Below are positions 8,733 to 18,872 of a stretch of DNA of 64,000 nucleotides, in pieces. The notes below the pieces were generated by a model. That model saw nothing but the letters and a program-made list of their open reading frames with translations. It searched no databases and had not been told where the DNA came from. How positions within the stretch are numbered: position 1 is the stretch's first letter; every line of letters starts with the position of its first letter. The translations under genes were made by a program, and so were the position numbers. The DNA is from Candidatus Endomicrobium embiratermitis (GTDB lineage: Bacteria > Elusimicrobiota > Endomicrobiia > Endomicrobiales > Endomicrobiaceae): positions 347,947 through 411,946 of the forward strand of contig WQYI01000001.1 in assembly GCA_009781315.1 (NCBI GenBank). Reading direction: 5' to 3'.

Positions 8733-9781
8733 TTAAGTTTACCTATGATGGCATTGCCCATCTCTTTTGTGCCAGCAGTACCGCCTAAATCGTAAGTCAC
8801 CTGTTTTTTCTCGGCAATAACTTCCGAGACGGCTTTTTCAAGCCTTGAAGCGGCGGCTGTTTCGCCCAAGTAGTCAAGCATTAATTTCGCGGACAATATC
8901 AGAGCCGTCGGATTAACTTTATTTAATCCTTTATATTTCGGAGCAGAGCCGTGAACGGCTTCAAAAACCGCCATATCTTTTCCGAAGTTAGCGCCCGGAG
9001 CAACGCCAAGCCCTCCCACCAAACCCGCGCATAAATCCGAAAGTATGTCGCCGTAAAGGTTAGGCAGCGCTATAACGTCGTAAAGTTCCGGCTTTTGGAC
9101 AAGCTGCATGCACATATTATCTATAAGCCTTTCTTCGTATTCGATTTTTCCTTCAAACTCTTTAGCCACTTCTCTGGCTGTTTTATAAAAAAGCCCGTCC
9201 GTACATTTCATAATGTTGGCTTTTGTAACGGCGGTGACTTTTTTCCTGTTGTGTTTTACCGCGTAATCGAAAGCAAAACGGACTATTCTTTCAGTCCCGA
9301 AAGCGGAAATAGGCTTTATGGATATTGCGGAATGTTCCCTTATTTTATTTTTAGATAATTCGATTATTTTTTTAGATTCTTCGGAGTCCTCGGGGTATTC
9401 TACCCCGGCGTACAAATCTTCGGTATTTTCTCTGACTACGACCAAATCTATATTTTCATATTTTGATTTTACGCCTTTATAAGTTTTACAGGGTCTTAGG
9501 CAGGAAAACAAATCAAGTTCTTTTCTTATCGCGACATTAACCGAACGGAAACCCGTGCCGATAGGTGTGGTTATCGGGCCTTTCAACGCTACTTTATTTT
9601 TCGCTATTGAATCCAAAGTGCTTTGCGGAAGAGGAGTCCCCTCTTTTTCCATTATGTCAACGCCGGCGTGCGCAATTTCCCAGTCTATTTTAACGCCCGT
9701 CGCTTCAACTACTTTTGCGGTAACTTCGGTAATCTCGGGGCCTGTGCCGTCACCCGGAATAAGCGTAACTTTATGAGCCAT
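8729..9781 (-). CDS. icd: NAD-type isocitrate dehydrogenase
   Basis: Oxidative decarboxylation of isocitrate to 2-oxoglutarate. It has 350 residues of the beta-decarboxylating dehydrogenase family, the short form related to eukaryotic IDH3 subunits. [15 protein letters not shown] carries the substrate-loop Ser and Asn typical of isocitrate rather than isopropylmalate enzymes. The metal-site region is [17 protein letters not shown] and the cofactor region GSAPKYKG. 3-isopropylmalate or homoisocitrate dehydrogenase is the main alternative. A good sigma-70 promoter lies about 50 bp upstream. Confidence 0.85.
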   Translation of the reverse strand: MAHKVTLIPGDGTGPEITEVTAKVVEATGVKIDWEIAHAGVDIMEKEGTPLPQSTLDSIAKNKVALKGPITTPIGTGFRSVNVAIRKELDLFSCLRPCKTYKGVKSKYENIDLVVVRENTEDLYAGVEYPEDSEESKKIIELSKNKIREHSAISIKPISAFGTERIVRFAFDYAVKHNRKKVTAVTKANIMKCTDGLFYKTAREVAKEFEGKIEYEERLIDNMCMQLVQKPELYDVIALPNLYGDILSDLCAGLVGGLGVAPGANFGKDMAVFEAVHGSAPKYKGLNKVNPTALILSAKLMLDYLGETAAASRLEKAVSEVIAEKKQVTYDLGGTAGTKEMGNAIIGKLK

Positions 9782-9827
9782 ATCAAACTCCTAAAACATA
9801 TTTGTTTTTCAATAAAATAACGTGCTG

Positions 9828-9856
9828 ATTGTATCGTTTTTTCGACGAAATGTCAA
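9828..9856 (-). promoter_or_regulatory. Sigma-70 promoter for icd-ndk
   Basis: On the minus strand, TTGACA (9856-9851), a 17-bp spacer and TACAAT (9833-9828). Transcription would start near 9820, about 40 nt before the icd start codon. Confidence 0.75.
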
Positions 9857-9967
9857 GAAATAGTATTAGTCGACATTTTATTATTTTGAGCGATGATTCG
9901 TAAAGATGTTTTTAGGTTTAAAGACAAATAAGTCCGCTTTGCATTATAATAAAAAAATTTACGATCT

Positions 9968-11530
9968 TCACTCTATATTTTCCTTAACTTTATCATAATA
10001 TGTTTTATAACGGATATTTTTGGGATACAAATTTATAAGCCGTTCGGCAAAGTCCAACGCTTCTTTTTTATTTCCGGAAATATAATATAACTGGCTTAAA
10101 GTATATAAAGAAATTTTTCTGTTTGGATTTTTTTGTAAAACAGTTTCAAAAACTTCTTTTGCGCGCTCATAGTCTTTTTCCAATGCGTAAATACAACCTA
10201 AGTTTTCATAATATATCAGTTTGTCAGGCGCAAGTTCTAAAGCGCGAAATATTTCTTTTTTAGCTTCTTCAAACATACCTTTATCAGCATAATATAATGC
10301 GACTCTGGAACGAATATCCGCTATATTCGGCGATTCGATTAATGCGTTTGAAAGGAAATATAGTCTATTTGTAAATTTTTTACTTTGCCAATAAGAAGAT
10401 ATTGAAAATATACATATTAAAACAGAAAACAGTATGACAAAATATTTTTTTAAAAATTCATACTTTTGCAGTAAAACCGTAAAAAATTCCAGAAACATTA
10501 TTATTATTCCGAATGACGCCAGATATAATCTATGAGAATAATAATAATTCAGTTTGACAGAATAGGCAAAAGTGGGAAGCATAAATATAATAAACCAAAG
10601 AGCCCCGAAGATTATTATGTTCTTTCTTTCTCTCTTAAAAAATAGAGTTGATGATAAAGGAATTAGAACAATAATAAGAGAAGCTAAGATTAAAAAATCA
10701 ACAGGCATTTCAACATTAAAAAGGCAGATTCTTGCAGGTATAATAGCAAATTCAATATAACTTAAAAATAAAGGCAGAGAATTTTTAATATTAATTAAAA
10801 TTGCATGCGCAGAAACTCCTAATCCTGAAAGGGCATAGAATCTGGCAGTAAAGTAAATTCCCGACAAGATAAGCAACCCTGCCATAATTACAAAATAATC
10901 CCGGCGTATAACATTTCTGCAAAACAAAAACATAAACGCAGGAACTATTACAATCATAACAACCATAGTTTCTTTGGTAAATAACCCTAACAGACACATT
11001 ACAAAAAACAAAACAATTTTTATATTCCTTTTGCCATAATCAAAATAATCATGTAAAAAAATAAAAGAAGCAAACGTAAATATGGCAATAAGAGTATCAT
11101 TTCTTCCGGGTATCCAAGCCACAGCTTGTACAAAAGCGGGATGAACGGCAAATAAAAGCGTAAAAAAATAAACTACAGTTTTGTTAAAATTTAACCTGTT
11201 AAGCAAAATAAACATCAAAATAGCGGAAATGATATGCAAAATTACGTTTGTCAAATGATAGAGAAAAGGGTTTGCGCCTGAAATAAAAGACTCAATAGCA
11301 AACGAGGTTGTAAGTAAAGGTCTGTAAAACGCTTCGTAAGATTCTAAGAAATATCCAGGGATATTTTTATAATTTTTTAAAACATCAACTTTTTCCAAAA
11401 TAAGTTCATTGTCATCAAAATAAGTGTAATCAAATATAAGGCTCTGCCCATACACCACGGCAATAAGCAGTATTAACACGGAAATAAAAATAAATGTTTT
11501 ATGATTTTTTAAAAAATTTAAGATTTTCAT
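9968..11530 (-). CDS. GT-C type integral membrane glycosyltransferase-like protein with C-terminal TPRs
   Basis: The 520-residue protein resembles bacterial members of the TMTC/O-mannosyltransferase-like group. A signal-anchor helix is at about 12-30, followed by a D39-D40-N-E acidic loop (the usual GT-C first-loop motif). FYRPLLTTSFAIE and AWIPGRNDTL motifs and around ten further hydrophobic segments reach to about residue 390. TPR-like helical repeats fill about 405-515. The family transfers sugars from lipid-linked donors, but substrate and acceptor cannot be read here. It stands alone between icd and serA. Confidence 0.7.
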   Translation of the reverse strand: MKILNFLKNHKTFIFISVLILLIAVVYGQSLIFDYTYFDDNELILEKVDVLKNYKNIPGYFLESYEAFYRPLLTTSFAIESFISGANPFLYHLTNVILHIISAILMFILLNRLNFNKTVVYFFTLLFAVHPAFVQAVAWIPGRNDTLIAIFTFASFIFLHDYFDYGKRNIKIVLFFVMCLLGLFTKETMVVMIVIVPAFMFLFCRNVIRRDYFVIMAGLLILSGIYFTARFYALSGLGVSAHAILINIKNSLPLFLSYIEFAIIPARICLFNVEMPVDFLILASLIIVLIPLSSTLFFKRERKNIIIFGALWFIIFMLPTFAYSVKLNYYYSHRLYLASFGIIIMFLEFFTVLLQKYEFLKKYFVILFSVLICIFSISSYWQSKKFTNRLYFLSNALIESPNIADIRSRVALYYADKGMFEEAKKEIFRALELAPDKLIYYENLGCIYALEKDYERAKEVFETVLQKNPNRKISLYTLSQLYYISGNKKEALDFAERLINLYPKNIRYKTYYDKVKENIE

Positions 11531-11543
11531 TTTATCCGTTAAT

Positions 11544-11583
11544 AAAAAAAGGGCAGCGGTTATTTTTTCCGTTGCCCTTTTTT
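11544..11583 (-). terminator. Rho-independent terminator after serA
   Basis: The hairpin GGGCAACGG / CCGCTGCCC is flanked by an A run on one side and a T run on the other, in the 65-bp gap between serA and the GT-C gene. It has a U-tract on either strand, but both genes run leftward, so it most likely ends serA transcripts. Confidence 0.75.
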
Positions 11584-11595
11584 GAATTATTCATA

Positions 11596-13176
11596 TTACA
11601 AAGCTATGTATTTTGCTTTTTTAATGCCGGGGATTTTTAGAATCTTTTCGGTAGTCGCAGCCGGGACTTCGCTGTCGACTTCTATAATCGTAAGAGCTTC
11701 CCCTCCCGCGTTTTTCCTGCCGACGTTCATTCCCGCTATGTTAATGCCGCTGTCTCCCAGTGCCACGCCGACTTTGCCTACTACGCCCGGCTTATCGTCA
11801 TTGACAATCAGCATTTTGCCGCCTTCGGGAGCCACGTCGACGTTAAGTCCGTTTATTTTTACGATTTTTGCGTTCTTATCGCCGAACAGCGTCGCAGACA
11901 CGGCGATTTCAGCTTTATCGGTAACTATATTCGCGCTGATAAGACCCGTATAATCTTCGGCGGCGTTATCTTTAATTTCTTTTACTTTTATTCCTCTTTC
12001 CTTGGCTATCAGAGGGACATTAACGGAATTTACTTTTATGTCGAGGATACGGCAGAGCACTCCTTCCAGAAACGAAATCGTAAGAGGACTGACGTTATAA
12101 TCCGCGATATTTCCGAAATATCTTATTTCGACGTCTTTAATCGCGCCTTCGGTAATCTGTCCCGCAAACGAGCCTATTTTTCCCGAAAGATCTATGTAAG
12201 GCTTCATTTGCTTGTAAGTTTCCCAGTCTACAGTCGGAACGTTTACGGCGTTTCTTATAAGGCCTTTGGTGAAAAAGTCTATTATAACTTCACTCATTTC
12301 AATGGCGATTTTAACCTGCGCTTCTTCCGTGGAAGCTGCAAGATGAGGAGTTGCTATAATGTTTTCAGTTTCTATCAGACTCCAATCTTCAGGAGGTTCT
12401 TTTACAAAAACGTCAAGCGCCGCCCCCGCTACCTTTCCGCTTTTTACGGCTTCAGCCAAATCTTTATCGTTAATAATCGCTCCTCTTGCGCAGTTGACTA
12501 TTCTCACGCCGTCTTTCATTTTCGCGATATTAGCGGAGTTTATCATTCCCCTGGTATCATCCGTAAGAGGCGAATGTATGGAAATATAATCCGACTGTTT
12601 GAAAACTTCGTCAAGAGACGTTAAATCTATTCCGTGGCTTTTTGCTATGTCGGCGTTTGCGAAAGGGTCGTATGCAACGACTTTCATTCCGAAAGACAAA
12701 AGCCTTTTTGCGACTTCGGTTCCGATTCTTCCAAGGCCGATAAGGCCTAAAGTATTTCCGAATATTTCATGTCCCATAAATTTTTTCTTTTCCCACTTTT
12801 TGCCTTTCATTGAAGTACATGCGTCGGGCAAACTTCTTGCCATGGAAAGAATAAGCCCTATCGTATGCTCCGCGACGGAAATGGTATTTCCTCCGGGAAC
12901 ATTGGCAACTACTATGCCTTTCTGCGTCGCAGCGGCTTTATCCACGTTATCAACGCCCGTTCCCGCGCGGCCGATAAATTTGAGCTTATCGGCGGCTTCT
13001 ATTATGTCCGCGGTAACTTTTACTTCAGAGCGTATCAAAAGACCGTCGTAATCTTTTATGAGTTTTTTAAATTCTTCCGGAGACGGCTTATTATGAACTT
13101 CAATTTTAAATTCTTTATTTGCGACTAATGCGTCCAAACCTTCCATACTGTCGTAAGTCATTAAAATTTTGTACAT
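11596..13176 (-). CDS. serA: D-3-phosphoglycerate dehydrogenase
   Basis: First step of serine synthesis, oxidising 3-phosphoglycerate with NAD. It has 526 residues, the long form: a substrate/NAD-binding core (Rossmann motif GLIGLGRIGTEVAKRL near 145-160), then an intervening domain and a C-terminal ACT domain (about 450-525) that may bind serine. Catalytic elements include NCARGAIINDKDL and TPHLAAST. GAAAGGA precedes the ATG. The aminotransferase directly upstream probably performs the next step. Confidence 0.95.
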   Translation of the reverse strand: MYKILMTYDSMEGLDALVANKEFKIEVHNKPSPEEFKKLIKDYDGLLIRSEVKVTADIIEAADKLKFIGRAGTGVDNVDKAAATQKGIVVANVPGGNTISVAEHTIGLILSMARSLPDACTSMKGKKWEKKKFMGHEIFGNTLGLIGLGRIGTEVAKRLLSFGMKVVAYDPFANADIAKSHGIDLTSLDEVFKQSDYISIHSPLTDDTRGMINSANIAKMKDGVRIVNCARGAIINDKDLAEAVKSGKVAGAALDVFVKEPPEDWSLIETENIIATPHLAASTEEAQVKIAIEMSEVIIDFFTKGLIRNAVNVPTVDWETYKQMKPYIDLSGKIGSFAGQITEGAIKDVEIRYFGNIADYNVSPLTISFLEGVLCRILDIKVNSVNVPLIAKERGIKVKEIKDNAAEDYTGLISANIVTDKAEIAVSATLFGDKNAKIVKINGLNVDVAPEGGKMLIVNDDKPGVVGKVGVALGDSGINIAGMNVGRKNAGGEALTIIEVDSEVPAATTEKILKIPGIKKAKYIAL

Positions 13177-13192
13177 TTTATAATCCTTTCAA

Positions 13193-13271
13193 ATTACAAT
13201 TAACAATTTACAATTTTTAAAGCAGTTTAACAAAATTAATTATTATTTGTTAATTGTAAATTGTCAATTGC
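13193..13271. repeat. Heptad palindrome H5 (ACAATTA flavour)
   Basis: The left arm 13193-13220 and right arm 13235-13271 are inverted copies of ACAATTA/ACAATTT heptamers, without the double-hairpin core. The stop codon of the upstream aminotransferase (13264-13266) lies inside the right arm. Confidence 0.8.
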
Positions 13272-14400
13272 TTTTTAAGAGTTCTTCTTCCGCTGCTGCC
13301 ACGGCTTTGCCTTTTTCAACCTTTACTCCGAGTTCAGCCAAAACCATTTCAAGACACGCAAAACCTACAAGCAGGTCTGCTTTGCCGATATAGCCCATAT
13401 GGGCGAATCTTATGATTTTACCTTTCAAATCGCCCTGTCCGCCTGCGATTGAAACCCCGTATTTTTCTCTTAAAGTTTTTACTATTTTTCCGCCGATAGC
13501 TTCGGGAACTTTCGCGCTTGTAACGACTTCGCACGGAACTTCGCCGTAAATTTCAAGCCCCAAAGCTTTCATACCCGCTCTTGCGGCTTTTGCCAGTAAT
13601 TTATAATCATTCCAAAGATTTTCAATTCCTCTTTCTTTTATAAGCCTTATTGACTCCTGCAAAGCAACTATAAGAGTAACAGGAGGAGTAAAAGGCGTTT
13701 CGTTTGTCGCGTAAGATTTTTTATATTTTTTTATGTCGAAATAAAATTTCGGCATTTTAGATTCTTCAACGGCTTTCCATGCTTTATCGCCGAGCGTAAT
13801 AAAAGCGAGACCCGGAGCAAGCATAAAACCTTTCTGAGAACCCGAAACTACAACGTCGACTTTCCAATCATCCGTTTTAAATTCCTGACCAACAAGACCG
13901 GAAATCGCGTCCACAACCAAAACAGCTTTTGTTTTTGAAACTATTTCGCCTATAGCTTTAATATCATTGGCAACACCCGTCGATGTTTCCGTAAAAGTAG
14001 TATAAACGGCTTTAACGTTAGGATTTTCTTTTAACGCTTTTTCTATTTCAACAGGTTTAACTACGTTTCCCCACGGCGCGGAAGCGGAAATGACTTTCGC
14101 TCCGTAACTTTGGGCAATTTTTACCCATCTGTCGCCGAAATTACCGCAACCGGCGACTATAACTTCATCTCCCGGGCTCAGCAAATTTATTACCGCCATT
14201 TCCATCGCGGCAGTACCGGAACCCGCAAGCATATATACTTCATTTTTCGTTTGGAAAACGTATTTAAGCCCTTCCGCAACGTCTTTATAAATCGCCGCAA
14301 ATTCGCTTGTGCGGTGATGTAGTATGGGCAACGCCTCTTTTAGGGCGACTTCAGGCGGAATCGGCGTAGGTCCGGGAGTCAAAAGATAATGCTTCTTCAT
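13264..14400 (-). CDS. Class V aminotransferase (serine-pyruvate/alanine-glyoxylate type), probable phosphoserine aminotransferase
   Basis: PLP enzyme of 378 residues starting KKHYLLTPGPTPIPPEV, the hallmark of the AGXT/PucG branch. The PLP lysine is in SGSQKGFML. Its position directly before serA suggests it supplies phosphoserine (or makes serine another way), as do AGXT-like enzymes in lineages lacking a standard SerC. Alanine-glyoxylate transamination is the alternative. The last codon and stop fall within repeat H5. Confidence 0.85.
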   Translation of the reverse strand: MKKHYLLTPGPTPIPPEVALKEALPILHHRTSEFAAIYKDVAEGLKYVFQTKNEVYMLAGSGTAAMEMAVINLLSPGDEVIVAGCGNFGDRWVKIAQSYGAKVISASAPWGNVVKPVEIEKALKENPNVKAVYTTFTETSTGVANDIKAIGEIVSKTKAVLVVDAISGLVGQEFKTDDWKVDVVVSGSQKGFMLAPGLAFITLGDKAWKAVEESKMPKFYFDIKKYKKSYATNETPFTPPVTLIVALQESIRLIKERGIENLWNDYKLLAKAARAGMKALGLEIYGEVPCEVVTSAKVPEAIGGKIVKTLREKYGVSIAGGQGDLKGKIIRFAHMGYIGKADLLVGFACLEMVLAELGVKVEKGKAVAAAEEELLKSN

Positions 14401-14422
14401 TTTTACTGCCTCCGTTTTATCA

Positions 14423-14542
14423 GTTAGGAATGAGGAGTTAGGAATTAGGAATGAATGTGTTTCGCCTTCGGCGAAACCTATAACTTGTTTTCGCTTTGCG
14501 AAAACACATACACTCCTAATTCCTCATTCCTCACTCCTAATT
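14423..14542. repeat. Heptad palindrome H6 (TTAGGAA flavour) with double-hairpin core
   Basis: The left arm 14423-14455 is built of TTAGGAA/TGAGGAG heptamers and the right arm 14511-14542 is the inverse. The core holds two 19-nt hairpins, GTTTCGCCTTCGGCGAAAC (14459-14477) and GTTTTCGCTTTGCGAAAAC (14487-14505). It ends 4 bp before the lon stop codon. Confidence 0.85.
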
Positions 14543-14546
14543 GTAT

Positions 14547-16931
14547 TTATTTTTGTTTCTGTTTTTTAGTTTTCTCGGCTTTGCCTAAAGCAAAAGATAT
14601 AACCTCATCCATATGCGATACGGGAATCATTTCAATTTTTTCTTTTATATCTTTGGGAATGTCCGCCAAATCTTTTTTATTGCTGTCTGGAAACAAAACC
14701 GTTTTAATGCCTTCCCTATACGCGGCCAAAACTTTTTCTTTAAGCCCGCCGATGCCAAGCACCCTGCCTCTCAAAGTAACTTCGCCGGTCATAGCGACCT
14801 TTTTCTTAACGGCTTTATTCATACACACCGAAGCAAGAGCGGTAGCCAGCGCTATGCCCGCGCTCGGACCGTCTTTAGGAACCGCGCCTTCGGGAACATG
14901 AACGTGGAAATCAGTCTCTTTAAACAAATCTTCATTTATACCCAGTTTTGCCGCAGATGAACGCACATAAGTAAGCGCAGCATGCGCGGATTCTTTCATT
15001 ACGTCGCCGAGTTTTCCGGTAAGAAAAAGACCGCCTTTGCCTTTCATTCTGTTTACTTCTATGGTAAGCGTTTCCCCGCCGACTTCAGTCCACGCGAGCC
15101 CGGTTACCACGCCGATATCGTTCTCCGTAATTTTTTCTCTTTCAAATACCGGAACGCCCAGATATTTATTTATATTTTCCGTAGTCACCGTTATCTTTTT
15201 TATATTGCCGTCAAAAGCAAGCTCTTTCGCGATTTTCCTGCATAGATTTGCTATTTCCCTGCTCAAATTCCTTACGCCCGCTTCATGCGTGTAACTTTTG
15301 ATTATCGCGTCTAAAGCCGAATCTTCAAGAATAAATTCCTCGTTTTTAAGACCATGTTCGTTAAGCTGTTTCGGGAATATAAAATCCCGCGCTATGCGGT
15401 GTTTTTCTTCGTCTGTATAACCTGAAAATCTTATTGTTTCAAGCCTGTCAAGCAAAGTGGTCGGTATATTATGCAAAGTATTTGCCGTAGTTATAAACAT
15501 AACTTTAGACAAATCAAAATCAACGTCAAGATAATGGTCGCCGAAAGCGTAATTTTGCTCCGGATCGAGCACTTCCAGCAAAGCCGACGACGGATCGCCT
15601 CTCCAGTCCGAACCCATTTTGTCTATTTCGTCAAGAATAAACACGGGATTATTCGAGCCAGCTTTTTTCATAGACTGTATGATTTTTCCGGGAAGAGAAC
15701 CTATGTACGTGCGCCTGTGCCCTCTTATTTCGGCTTCGTCGCGCACTCCGCCCATGGAAATTCTTACGAAATTTCTGCCCAAACTTCTTGCGACGGATTT
15801 TGCTATGGAAGTTTTTCCTACTCCCGGAGGTCCTATAAAGCACAGTATAGGCCCTTTTATTTTGTTGACTCTGGATAATACCGCAAGGTATTCCAAAATT
15901 CTGTCTTTAACTTTTTCAAGGCCGTAATGGTCCTGGTCTAAAATTTCTTTGGCTCTTTTTAAATCCAGATTGTCCTGCGTGGATTTTTCCCAGGGAAGTT
16001 CTACAATCCAGTCGAGATATGTCCTTATAACCGTAGCTTCCGGCGACATAGGCATCATTTTTTCAAGGCGTGAAAATTCTTTTTCCGCCGCATCCCTGGC
16101 GGCTTGGGGCATTTTTGTTTTCTTTAATTTTTCTTTGAGATCGTCTAAATCTTTTTGGGCGTCGTCTTTTTGTTTAAGCTCTTTTTGTATGGCTTTCATC
16201 TGTTCGGTAAGATAATATTCTTTCTGCGTTTTCTCAATCTGGTTTCTTACCCTATTTTGTATTCTGCGTTCAATATTTAATATTTCAATTTCAGCGTTTA
16301 AAATTTGTATTATTTTTTCAAGGCGCTCTACGGGATTTACGAGTTCTAAAATAATCTGTTTATCGTTGTTTTTAATGGCAAGGTGCGAGGCTATGGTGTC
16401 CGCAAGCCTTGCCGGATCTGCGATATTGTTAACCGATATTGAAATTTCCATGGGCATTCTGGGATTAAGTTTTACATACTGCTCGAAAAGCGAAACAACG
16501 CGTCTCATCACGGCTTCCGTTTCGGGCGTTTTTTCAACTTTCTCGTCGAAAACTTTAACGCCTACTTCTATATAACCTCTGTCGTTAAGTCTGTAATCCG
16601 TCCATTGCGCGCGGCTTATTCCTTCGACAAGAGCTTTAAGCGTACCGTCGGGCATTTTGAGAATCTGCAAAACCTCGCAGACAGTGCCTATCGCGTAAAT
16701 ATCGTCGGGCGCAGGGTCTTCAACCTGAACGTTTTTTTGCGTGACGGCAAAAATAAGCCTATTTGAAGACATTGATTCTTCCAAAGCCCTTATGGACTTT
16801 TCCCTGCCGACAGCCAAAGGCAAAACCATAGCGGGATAAAGTATTATTTCACGTACAGGAAGCATTGGCAATGTGTCCGGAATTTTCACGGCTTCGTTTT
16901 TGTCATTATTAAACCTGTCTAATTCGCTCAT
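14547..16931 (-). CDS. lon: ATP-dependent protease Lon
   Basis: Cytoplasmic AAA+ protease for damaged and regulatory proteins. It has 794 residues in the usual layout: an N-terminal substrate domain ([13 protein letters not shown]), a coiled region, AAA+ with Walker [10 protein letters not shown] and Walker B-like VFILDEID, then a C-terminal protease domain. The catalytic Ser is in KDGPSAGIA and the Lys follows in [11 protein letters not shown]. The start overlaps the clpX stop by 4 bp, so lon is the last gene of a tig-clpP-clpX-lon operon. Confidence 0.97.
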   Translation of the reverse strand: MSELDRFNNDKNEAVKIPDTLPMLPVREIILYPAMVLPLAVGREKSIRALEESMSSNRLIFAVTQKNVQVEDPAPDDIYAIGTVCEVLQILKMPDGTLKALVEGISRAQWTDYRLNDRGYIEVGVKVFDEKVEKTPETEAVMRRVVSLFEQYVKLNPRMPMEISISVNNIADPARLADTIASHLAIKNNDKQIILELVNPVERLEKIIQILNAEIEILNIERRIQNRVRNQIEKTQKEYYLTEQMKAIQKELKQKDDAQKDLDDLKEKLKKTKMPQAARDAAEKEFSRLEKMMPMSPEATVIRTYLDWIVELPWEKSTQDNLDLKRAKEILDQDHYGLEKVKDRILEYLAVLSRVNKIKGPILCFIGPPGVGKTSIAKSVARSLGRNFVRISMGGVRDEAEIRGHRRTYIGSLPGKIIQSMKKAGSNNPVFILDEIDKMGSDWRGDPSSALLEVLDPEQNYAFGDHYLDVDFDLSKVMFITTANTLHNIPTTLLDRLETIRFSGYTDEEKHRIARDFIFPKQLNEHGLKNEEFILEDSALDAIIKSYTHEAGVRNLSREIANLCRKIAKELAFDGNIKKITVTTENINKYLGVPVFEREKITENDIGVVTGLAWTEVGGETLTIEVNRMKGKGGLFLTGKLGDVMKESAHAALTYVRSSAAKLGINEDLFKETDFHVHVPEGAVPKDGPSAGIALATALASVCMNKAVKKKVAMTGEVTLRGRVLGIGGLKEKVLAAYREGIKTVLFPDSNKKDLADIPKDIKEKIEMIPVSHMDEVISFALGKAEKTKKQKQK

Positions 16932-18163
16932 GCCGTCTCCTTTAACGTAATATTTGGTCTTTCTTTTTTAGCTATGCAGTCCTCGGTAACAACGCATTTC
17001 GCAATCAAATCGTTATCGGGAATTTCAAACATAGTGTCCGTCAAAATATTTTCTATTATAGACCGGAGTCCCCTTGCTCCCGAACCTCTTTTAAGAGCGT
17101 CTTTGGCTATAAGTTCCAAAGCGTTTTTTTCAAAAGAAAGTTCTACGTTTTCAAGCTCGAACATTTTTTTATACTGTTTAACCAAAGCGTTTTTAGGCTG
17201 CGTTAAAATACGGACTAAATCTTCAACGGTCAAATGGTTAAGCGTAGATATCACGGGAAGCCTTCCTACAAATTCCGGGATAAGCCCGAATTTTATTAAA
17301 TCTTCGCTTTCAACTTTGGAAAGCGCGAAATCCTTGTTTTTAAATTTATCCCTGTTGTCGCAATCCGCGTCTTTTATGAACCCGAGGCTTTTTTTGGAAA
17401 GGCGTTTTTCTATTACCTTTTCAAGACCGTCAAAAGCTCCGCCGCATATAAAAAGAATATTTGTGGTATCAATTTTTAAATATTCCTGCTGAGGGTGTTT
17501 TCTTCCTCCCTGAGGAGGAACGCTTGCGACAGTCCCTTCAAGAATTTTCAAAAGAGCCTGCTGTACGCCTTCGCCGGAAACGTCTCTCGTAATAGAGGGA
17601 GAATCGGATTTTCTTGATATCTTATCGATTTCATCTATATAAACTATGCCTTTCTCGGCTTTTTTTACGTCAAAGTTGGCATTTTGTATGAGTCTTAAAA
17701 GTATGTTTTCAACATCTTCGCCGACATAACCCGCTTCCGTAAGAGTCGTAGCGTCGGCAATCGCGAAAGGAACGTTTAAAATTCTGGCAAGAGTTTGGGC
17801 TAAAAGCGTTTTCCCCGTGCCCGTAGGACCGATAAGCAGAATATTCGATTTTTGAAGTTCGACATCGCTCGAATTTTGAGACGTAAATTCTATTCTTCTG
17901 TAATGGTTATAAACCGCTACGGAAAGAGTTTTTTTCGCGTGTTCCTGCCCGATAACGTAATCGTCAAGAAATTTTTTGATTTTGCTGGGCTTTAGAGTTT
18001 TTAAAGGTATCTCTTTTATCGCGTTTTTATCCATGCTGTCAAAAATTTCTTTTGAAGTTTTGGCGCATTCCTCGCAAATATAAACGCCGTTGCTCCCCGC
18101 AAGCTTATGCGGCGCGCCTTTTTTGCAAAACATACAACGTTTGTCGATAGTTGTGGTTTCCAT
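16928..18163 (-). CDS. clpX: ATP-dependent Clp protease unfoldase subunit ClpX
   Basis: Hexameric unfoldase that feeds substrates to ClpP. It has 411 residues. The N-terminal zinc-binding domain carries C10, C13, C30 and C33. The AAA+ module has Walker A GPTGTGKT and Walker [11 protein letters not shown], and there is a late [11 protein letters not shown] sensor-2 motif. It lies 8 bp after clpP and overlaps lon. Confidence 0.97.
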   Translation of the reverse strand: METTTIDKRCMFCKKGAPHKLAGSNGVYICEECAKTSKEIFDSMDKNAIKEIPLKTLKPSKIKKFLDDYVIGQEHAKKTLSVAVYNHYRRIEFTSQNSSDVELQKSNILLIGPTGTGKTLLAQTLARILNVPFAIADATTLTEAGYVGEDVENILLRLIQNANFDVKKAEKGIVYIDEIDKISRKSDSPSITRDVSGEGVQQALLKILEGTVASVPPQGGRKHPQQEYLKIDTTNILFICGGAFDGLEKVIEKRLSKKSLGFIKDADCDNRDKFKNKDFALSKVESEDLIKFGLIPEFVGRLPVISTLNHLTVEDLVRILTQPKNALVKQYKKMFELENVELSFEKNALELIAKDALKRGSGARGLRSIIENILTDTMFEIPDNDLIAKCVVTEDCIAKKERPNITLKETA

Positions 18164-18171
18164 TTATAAAC

Positions 18172-18777
18172 CTAACTTTTAATTGTCTTTATCACTTCGT
18201 CTATAATTCCGTAATCTTTCGCTTCTTGCGCGGACATATAATAGTTTCTGTCGGTATCTTTTAAAACCTGCTCGGTTGTTTTTCCCGTATGCTTGGCTAT
18301 AATTTCGGACAGCTTTTGTTTTGTCGAAACAAGTTCTTTTGTTTCAATGTCAATGTCCGAAACCGTGCCGGACAAACCGCCGCCGTAAATCAAAGGCTGG
18401 TGTATCATTATTCTGGAATGCGTTAAAGCGTATCTTTTATTTTTAGCGCCCGCGGCAAGAAGTACCGCGCCAAAAGACATTGCCATGCCCATACAAATAG
18501 TAGTTATCGGACTTTTTATAAACTGCATTGTATCATAAACCGCAAGCCCCGCCGTAACCATTCCTCCGGGAGAATTTATATACAAACTTATGTCTTTGCC
18601 CGGATCTTCGGAATCGAGATATAAAAGCTGGGCTATAAGAATGTTAGCGGAATCAGTAGTAACCGCCCCGCCCTGGCCGCCGACAAAAATAATTCTGTCT
18701 TTAAGCAGCCGCGAATATAAATCATAAGTTACCGCGGCTCCCTGGCTCCATCTTTCTATGACTGTAGGTATTATCAT
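18172..18777 (-). CDS. clpP: ATP-dependent Clp protease proteolytic subunit
   Basis: Serine protease subunit of 201 residues. The catalytic triad is S101 (GMAMSFGAV), H126 (RIMIHQP) and D176 ([10 protein letters not shown]). The loop before the serine reads AMSF rather than the commoner AASM, which keeps the nucleophile. It has no long propeptide. It is separated from tig by repeat H7 and directly precedes clpX. Confidence 0.96.
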   Translation of the reverse strand: MIIPTVIERWSQGAAVTYDLYSRLLKDRIIFVGGQGGAVTTDSANILIAQLLYLDSEDPGKDISLYINSPGGMVTAGLAVYDTMQFIKSPITTICMGMAMSFGAVLLAAGAKNKRYALTHSRIMIHQPLIYGGGLSGTVSDIDIETKELVSTKQKLSEIIAKHTGKTTEQVLKDTDRNYYMSAQEAKDYGIIDEVIKTIKS

Positions 18778-18787
18778 ACTAAACTCC

Positions 18788-18872
18788 GTTGAAGAAGGTG
18801 AGATGTTGAGAAGTTGGGATGTTGAGCAACGGCTTTGCTTTTACCCATCTTCTCATCTTCCCATCATCTAAC
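18788..18872. repeat. Heptad palindrome H7 (GATGTTGA/GAAGTTGG flavour)
   Basis: The left arm 18788-18826 has GATGTTGAG and GAAGTTGGG units. The right arm 18843-18872 is the inverse (CATCTTC type). The same flavour occurs in H3. The tig stop codon (18868-18870) lies inside the right arm, and the element separates tig from clpP. Confidence 0.8.
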